Shown piece after piece: positions 61,243 to 64,000 of a stretch of DNA of 64,000 nucleotides (position 1 is the first letter of the stretch; the number at the start of each line of letters is the position of its first letter). Made by a program: the position numbers and the translations under genes. Origin of the DNA: JANLYC01 sp963750495 (GTDB lineage: Bacteria > Actinomycetota > Actinomycetes > Propionibacteriales > Nocardioidaceae); NCBI GenBank assembly GCA_963750495.1, contig CAVVQV010000005.1:1-64000 (forward strand), written 5' to 3'. The notes below the pieces were generated by a model. The model had not been told where the DNA came from and made no database searches. It was given only the letters and a program-made list of their open reading frames with translations.

Positions 61243-61281
61243 GTGTCGAGTGAACGCGGGACAACCGCATTCACTCGACAC
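61243..61281. repeat. 39-nt near-perfect inverted repeat
   Basis: GTGTCGAGTGAACGCGG (61243-61259) and CCGCATTCACTCGACAC (61265-61281) pair along 17 bases with one G-T wobble, across a GACAA loop. It lies between the FAD enzyme stop (61334) and the GNAT start. It could end transcription of the former or be a dispersed element. No U-tract is present. Confidence 0.65.
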
Positions 61282-61333
61282 GGCCGCTCTGCGTAGCCGA
61301 GCCGCGGTGACAGGCTGGCCACTGTGGGCAGGG

Positions 61334-62650
61334 TCAAGCAGCGGGAACTGCCGTACGGATGACGTCCACCAGCGCGTCGCGGGTGGGGCCACTTGCGTAC
61401 GGCGGTCGCCAGCCGTTCTGGTACACCGCCCGCGCCAGTGGCTCGGCCGGCCTCAGCGTCTCCGGGAGTGCGGTCATCGCGAAGTAGCCTCCGGCGTACT
61501 TGGCTATCCGGGGGTCGGACTCGACGGCGGCGGCGATGAGGTCTGAGGTGAGCGGGGCGCTCAGGTCGAGGTCTTCACCTTGCCAACGTCTGACCATGCC
61601 GCCGTCGATCGCGATGTGGTCAGCCACCCAGGGCTCGATGGCGTCATCGCACCAGGCGCCGAACGGTTCCACCACGGTGGCTGGGTCGGCGCCGCCGTCG
61701 AGAAACCCGAGCAGTGCGGTGATCTGCATGAAGGCCATCGCGATCCCGCGCCCTCGCGTCGGGGTCGTGGTTGCCACCGAGTCCCCGACGGCGACAAGTC
61801 CTGGCGTGTTGACCTGTCGCCGGTAGACGTTGCGCAGCGCTCCGCCCACAAGCACCTCCGACGTCGGGTGCGCACGCTCCGGATGGGTCCACTCGGCGAT
61901 GGCCGGGATGGCTCGGCAGGCCGCCTCGAAGGCGGCCTCGAAGCGCAGGTCCTTGAGCGCGGCGTCCGCAGTGGGACGCACGAGCACCACCGAGAAGTGG
62001 CCGGCCTCGTGCAGGAAGACCAGGCACTGGTAGCCGTCGAAGTCGGCTGTGTAGGCAATCGGGCTCACCATCGGGCCGGGTTCTGCTCCGGGCAGTAGCT
62101 GGTAGGTGCGGTCGACGTACGCGAGGCCACAGTCGCCGTCGAGGCTCGGGTCGCTGCCTTGTCCGCTCGACCGGCCGATCCGTCCGGCTCGACCTGAGGC
62201 ATCCACGACGAGGTCAGCTTCGACGAGGGAGCCGTCGACCCGTGCCCCGATGACGTGTCCGCGGTCGAAGACGAGCTGGTCGACGTGACCCGTGCGCAAG
62301 GTGAGGCCGGGCTGCTTCTCCGCGGAGTCGCGAAGTGCTCGCTCGAAGGTCGATCGACGTGAGAGCACCGCCAGCACCTGAGGAGATTCGTCGGAGCCCT
62401 GCATCTCCACGGGGCTGGCCCCCAGTTTCCGCCAGCTGTCAAAGGCCTCCGGCCACTCGGCCAGGAGGGTCATCGGCACCTGGGGCCGGAAGCCGTGGGC
62501 GTGCTCGAACTGCATGACGCCACGACGGATCCAGGCGTCCTGTGTCGGGCCGGGGTCGCGGTCCACCGAGATGACCTGGTGCCCGCGGTGTGCGAGGGCG
62601 GCACCGAGCAGGAGACCCGTCGGGCCCGACCCCACGATGAGTGTCCTCAT
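61334..62650 (-). CDS. FAD-dependent monooxygenase/oxidoreductase (PHBH-like)
   Basis: 438-residue flavoprotein. MRTLIVGSGPTGLLLGAALAHRGHQVISVDRD is the GxGxxG dinucleotide fold, SLVEADLVVDASGRAGRIGR is the DG/ATG-like motif with Asp, and NTPGLVAVGDSVATTTPTRGRGIAMAFMQ is the GD motif contacting the FAD ribityl chain (longer strings named by their parts). The ATG at 62650 has GGAGGAGG 6 nt upstream. It is divergent from a tetR gene with a palindromic operator between. Hydroxylation of an aromatic or polyketide-like compound is the usual job, but the substrate is unknown. Confidence 0.88.
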   Translation of the reverse strand: MRTLIVGSGPTGLLLGAALAHRGHQVISVDRDPGPTQDAWIRRGVMQFEHAHGFRPQVPMTLLAEWPEAFDSWRKLGASPVEMQGSDESPQVLAVLSRRSTFERALRDSAEKQPGLTLRTGHVDQLVFDRGHVIGARVDGSLVEADLVVDASGRAGRIGRSSGQGSDPSLDGDCGLAYVDRTYQLLPGAEPGPMVSPIAYTADFDGYQCLVFLHEAGHFSVVLVRPTADAALKDLRFEAAFEAACRAIPAIAEWTHPERAHPTSEVLVGGALRNVYRRQVNTPGLVAVGDSVATTTPTRGRGIAMAFMQITALLGFLDGGADPATVVEPFGAWCDDAIEPWVADHIAIDGGMVRRWQGEDLDLSAPLTSDLIAAAVESDPRIAKYAGGYFAMTALPETLRPAEPLARAVYQNGWRPPYASGPTRDALVDVIRTAVPAA

Positions 62651-62667
62651 GGCCGTCCTCCTCCAGT

Positions 62668-62680
62668 ACACTGATAGTGT
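62668..62680. promoter_or_regulatory. TetR-type operator between divergent genes
   Basis: ACACT-GAT-AGTGT is a perfect dyad that overlaps a TAGTGT -10-like hexamer (62675-62680) for the tetR gene. It lies 18 nt upstream of the FAD enzyme start. Confidence 0.6.
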
Positions 62681-62724
62681 TTCGATTACCCTCATGGTCA
62701 CGCCAAATGAAGGATCCTGTCAAG

Positions 62725-63405
62725 ATGCCCTCAGCCCGCCGTCCCTACCGGTCGACCCTCCGCGAGAGTCAGGCGCGGGAGACCCGGCGAGCCGTCGTCG
62801 ACGCCGCCCGTGATCTCTTCGTGGAGCTCGGGTGGTCGAGTACGACCATCGACGCCGTGGCCGCCCGTGCCGGAGTGAGCCGCAAGACCGTTTTCACCTC
62901 GGTCGGCGGCAAGGCAGCGCTGCTGAGGCTTGCCCTGGACTGGGCGCTGGTGGGTGACGACGAACCGGTTGCGCTGGAGCAGCGCCAGGTCATCGCGGAC
63001 ATTGAACAATCGACGGATCCGCGCGAACTGGTAGCCCGTTGGGCACAGTTCGTGGCCGAGCTGGAGGAGCGGGCGGCGCCGTTGGCCGGTGTCCTGGTCG
63101 TGGCTGCGGACGCCGACCCCGAAGCCGCCGAGGTGCACATCACGTCCGAACGCAACCGGCTCAGGGGTGCCGAGTTCATCGTCGCCCGCCTCACGGCGAC
63201 CGACGGCCTCCGACCAGGACTCACCACCAAACGCGCCGTCGCGGCGGCCCTGGTGCTCATGGACCCCGCCGTACACCGCACCCTCGTCCGAGAGCACGGC
63301 TGGACGCGCGCGGAGTACGCGGACTGGATAGAGCGGGCGGCGGTGGCCGAGCTCCTCCCAGGAGGCAAGGCCCAAGGCTCGACGCGACGACGAGCACGAC
63401 GCTGA
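62725..63405 (+). CDS. TetR-family transcriptional regulator
   Basis: 226-residue repressor. The N-terminal HTH reads ETRRAVVDAARDLFVELGWSSTTIDAVAARAGVSRKTVFTSVGGKAALL (named by its ends), a strong match to TetR_N. The C-terminal ligand domain is helical and ends in a basic tail. The ATG at 62725 is preferred: AAGGA lies about 11 nt upstream, while an ATG 18 nt earlier has none. It is divergent from the FAD monooxygenase and probably represses it. The gene ends 95 nt before the GyrI-like gene. Confidence 0.9.
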   Translation: MPSARRPYRSTLRESQARETRRAVVDAARDLFVELGWSSTTIDAVAARAGVSRKTVFTSVGGKAALLRLALDWALVGDDEPVALEQRQVIADIEQSTDPRELVARWAQFVAELEERAAPLAGVLVVAADADPEAAEVHITSERNRLRGAEFIVARLTATDGLRPGLTTKRAVAAALVLMDPAVHRTLVREHGWTRAEYADWIERAAVAELLPGGKAQGSTRRRARR

Positions 63406-63500
63406 GTGGCACGCTCCGGCGGGAGCCCATCGCGACGGCGTCGTGGCCTTCATCGTCCGCGGGTGGGTTGGTACCGGAGGGTGGTGGTTGGCTGGGCCGC

Positions 63501-63926
63501 GTGGCTGCATCCCTCCTGGCCGGCGTTCCCGGCATCATCGCGCGCGACGAGCTACTCGTGATGCAGCGCACGACCTCTGATGACATCGACCACATCAGGC
63601 CGCTCTGGTCCTGGTTCGAAGGCCGAGTTGGCTTGCTCGGGCGAAGGATGTACGCCCAGGTCGACACCGCCCGCGGCACCTACACCGTTTGTACCCCGGT
63701 GCGAACTGATGACGCCCCTGAAGCCCTTGAACTGGAAACAGGCGTCCTTCCTGGCGGCGCCTACCTGCGAGGCCGGCTGATCGGCGAGCCCCCAGCGCTC
63801 TATGCGGCCATCGGAGACGCCATGGCTGAGCTCGAGACCTACCGCCCGCGTGACCCTGCGCGGCCGCTCATCGAGTTCTACCGGCGCCACGACCAGATCG
63901 AGTTGTGGGTGCCGGTGGCGCTGTGA
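63501..63926 (+). CDS. GyrI-like small-molecule-binding domain protein
   Basis: About 141 residues resembling the GyrI/effector-binding fold (ARDELLVMQRTTSDDIDHIRPLWSWFEGRVGLLGRRMYAQV, named by its ends). YTVCTPVRTDDAPEALELETGVLPGGAYLRGRLIGEPPAL is the second repeat unit, and PLIEFYRRHDQIELWVPV the typical acidic end. No DNA-binding domain is attached. The start is uncertain: GTG at 63501 is a guess, a TTG lies at 63468 and an ATG at 63558. It may extend the tetR unit. 63927-64000 holds nothing identifiable. Confidence 0.6.
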   Translation: MAASLLAGVPGIIARDELLVMQRTTSDDIDHIRPLWSWFEGRVGLLGRRMYAQVDTARGTYTVCTPVRTDDAPEALELETGVLPGGAYLRGRLIGEPPALYAAIGDAMAELETYRPRDPARPLIEFYRRHDQIELWVPVAL

Positions 63927-64000
63927 TCTCGACGCCTGGCTGCTGTTGAGACCTCTGGCCGAAGGTAGTAGCCGCACGTAGCCTCCGGCTCTCGACCTTG

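Overview
The window is chromosomal DNA from a high-GC Gram-positive bacterium of the Actinobacteria. A Nocardioides-like member of the Nocardioidaceae is the best guess. The evidence is very high GC with strong G/C third-position bias, a mycothiol S-conjugate amidase (mycothiol occurs only in Actinobacteria), and gene families largely confined to the phylum (DUF4307, DUF4245, DUF6542). The order metB-greA-DUF4307-mca-small membrane protein-thioredoxin-domain protein-hemolysin III-short-chain UppS-phoH2-fumC-glpX-DUF4245-xseB/xseA-ispH-DUF6542-ychF matches, with insertions, the order I recall for Mycobacterium tuberculosis Rv1079 to Rv1112. Many genes show a TANNNT hexamer 6-8 nt before the start codon, the usual actinobacterial leaderless promoter.

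Layout. 1-9 kb: cystathionine gamma-synthase (cut by the window edge), glutamate-mutase-L-like ATPase, MarR/MFS drug-efflux operon, threonine dehydratase, GreA, DUF4307, and mca followed by a small membrane protein, both with broken frames in this sequence. 9.5-12 kb: an unusual NTPase with a C-terminal OmpR-type DNA-binding domain, behind a small monooxygenase-like gene. 12-24.6 kb: thioredoxin-domain protein, a CoxL-like molybdopterin subunit without partner subunits, hemolysin III, prenyl transferase, PhoH2, a secreted transglycosylase, FumC and ArfB. The arfB gene lies between two oppositely oriented arrays of a strict 22-nt repeat. 24.6-31 kb: PIG-L deacetylase, aldo/keto reductase, an internally deleted class I fumarase, and a four-gene polyamine/iron-type ABC importer. 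31-39 kb: methyltransferase, WS/DGAT acyltransferase, GlpX, and a molybdate operon (HTH-Mop regulator, modA, modB, modC). 39.6-47 kb: exonuclease VII, IspH, RmuC, a cyclase-family hydrolase, a GNAT enzyme and YchF.

47.1-48.5 kb looks like a small remnant of a site-specific integrative element. A 17-bp copy of the ychF 3' end recurs 1.4 kb downstream, and paired 10-nt arm-like repeats sit inside both ends. 48.6-55 kb is accessory DNA with GNAT and VOC genes or pseudogenes, a Kelch lipoprotein, a pentapeptide-DinB fusion and an AlkZ/YcaQ-like protein. 55-64 kb is a run of small enzyme genes (VOC, PPOX, DHFR-like, SRPBCC, GNAT, FAD monooxygenase) interleaved with divergently placed LysR, MarR and TetR regulators, several with clear palindromic operators. 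I see no tRNA, rRNA, CRISPR array, transposase or integrase.

Functionally, the molybdate importer could feed the molybdopterin enzyme 20 kb away. FumC probably covers fumarase activity in place of the deleted class I enzyme. Single-base frame breaks recur, three of them as an apparent extra G in a CGGGT context, so some pseudogene calls may reflect base-calling error rather than decay.
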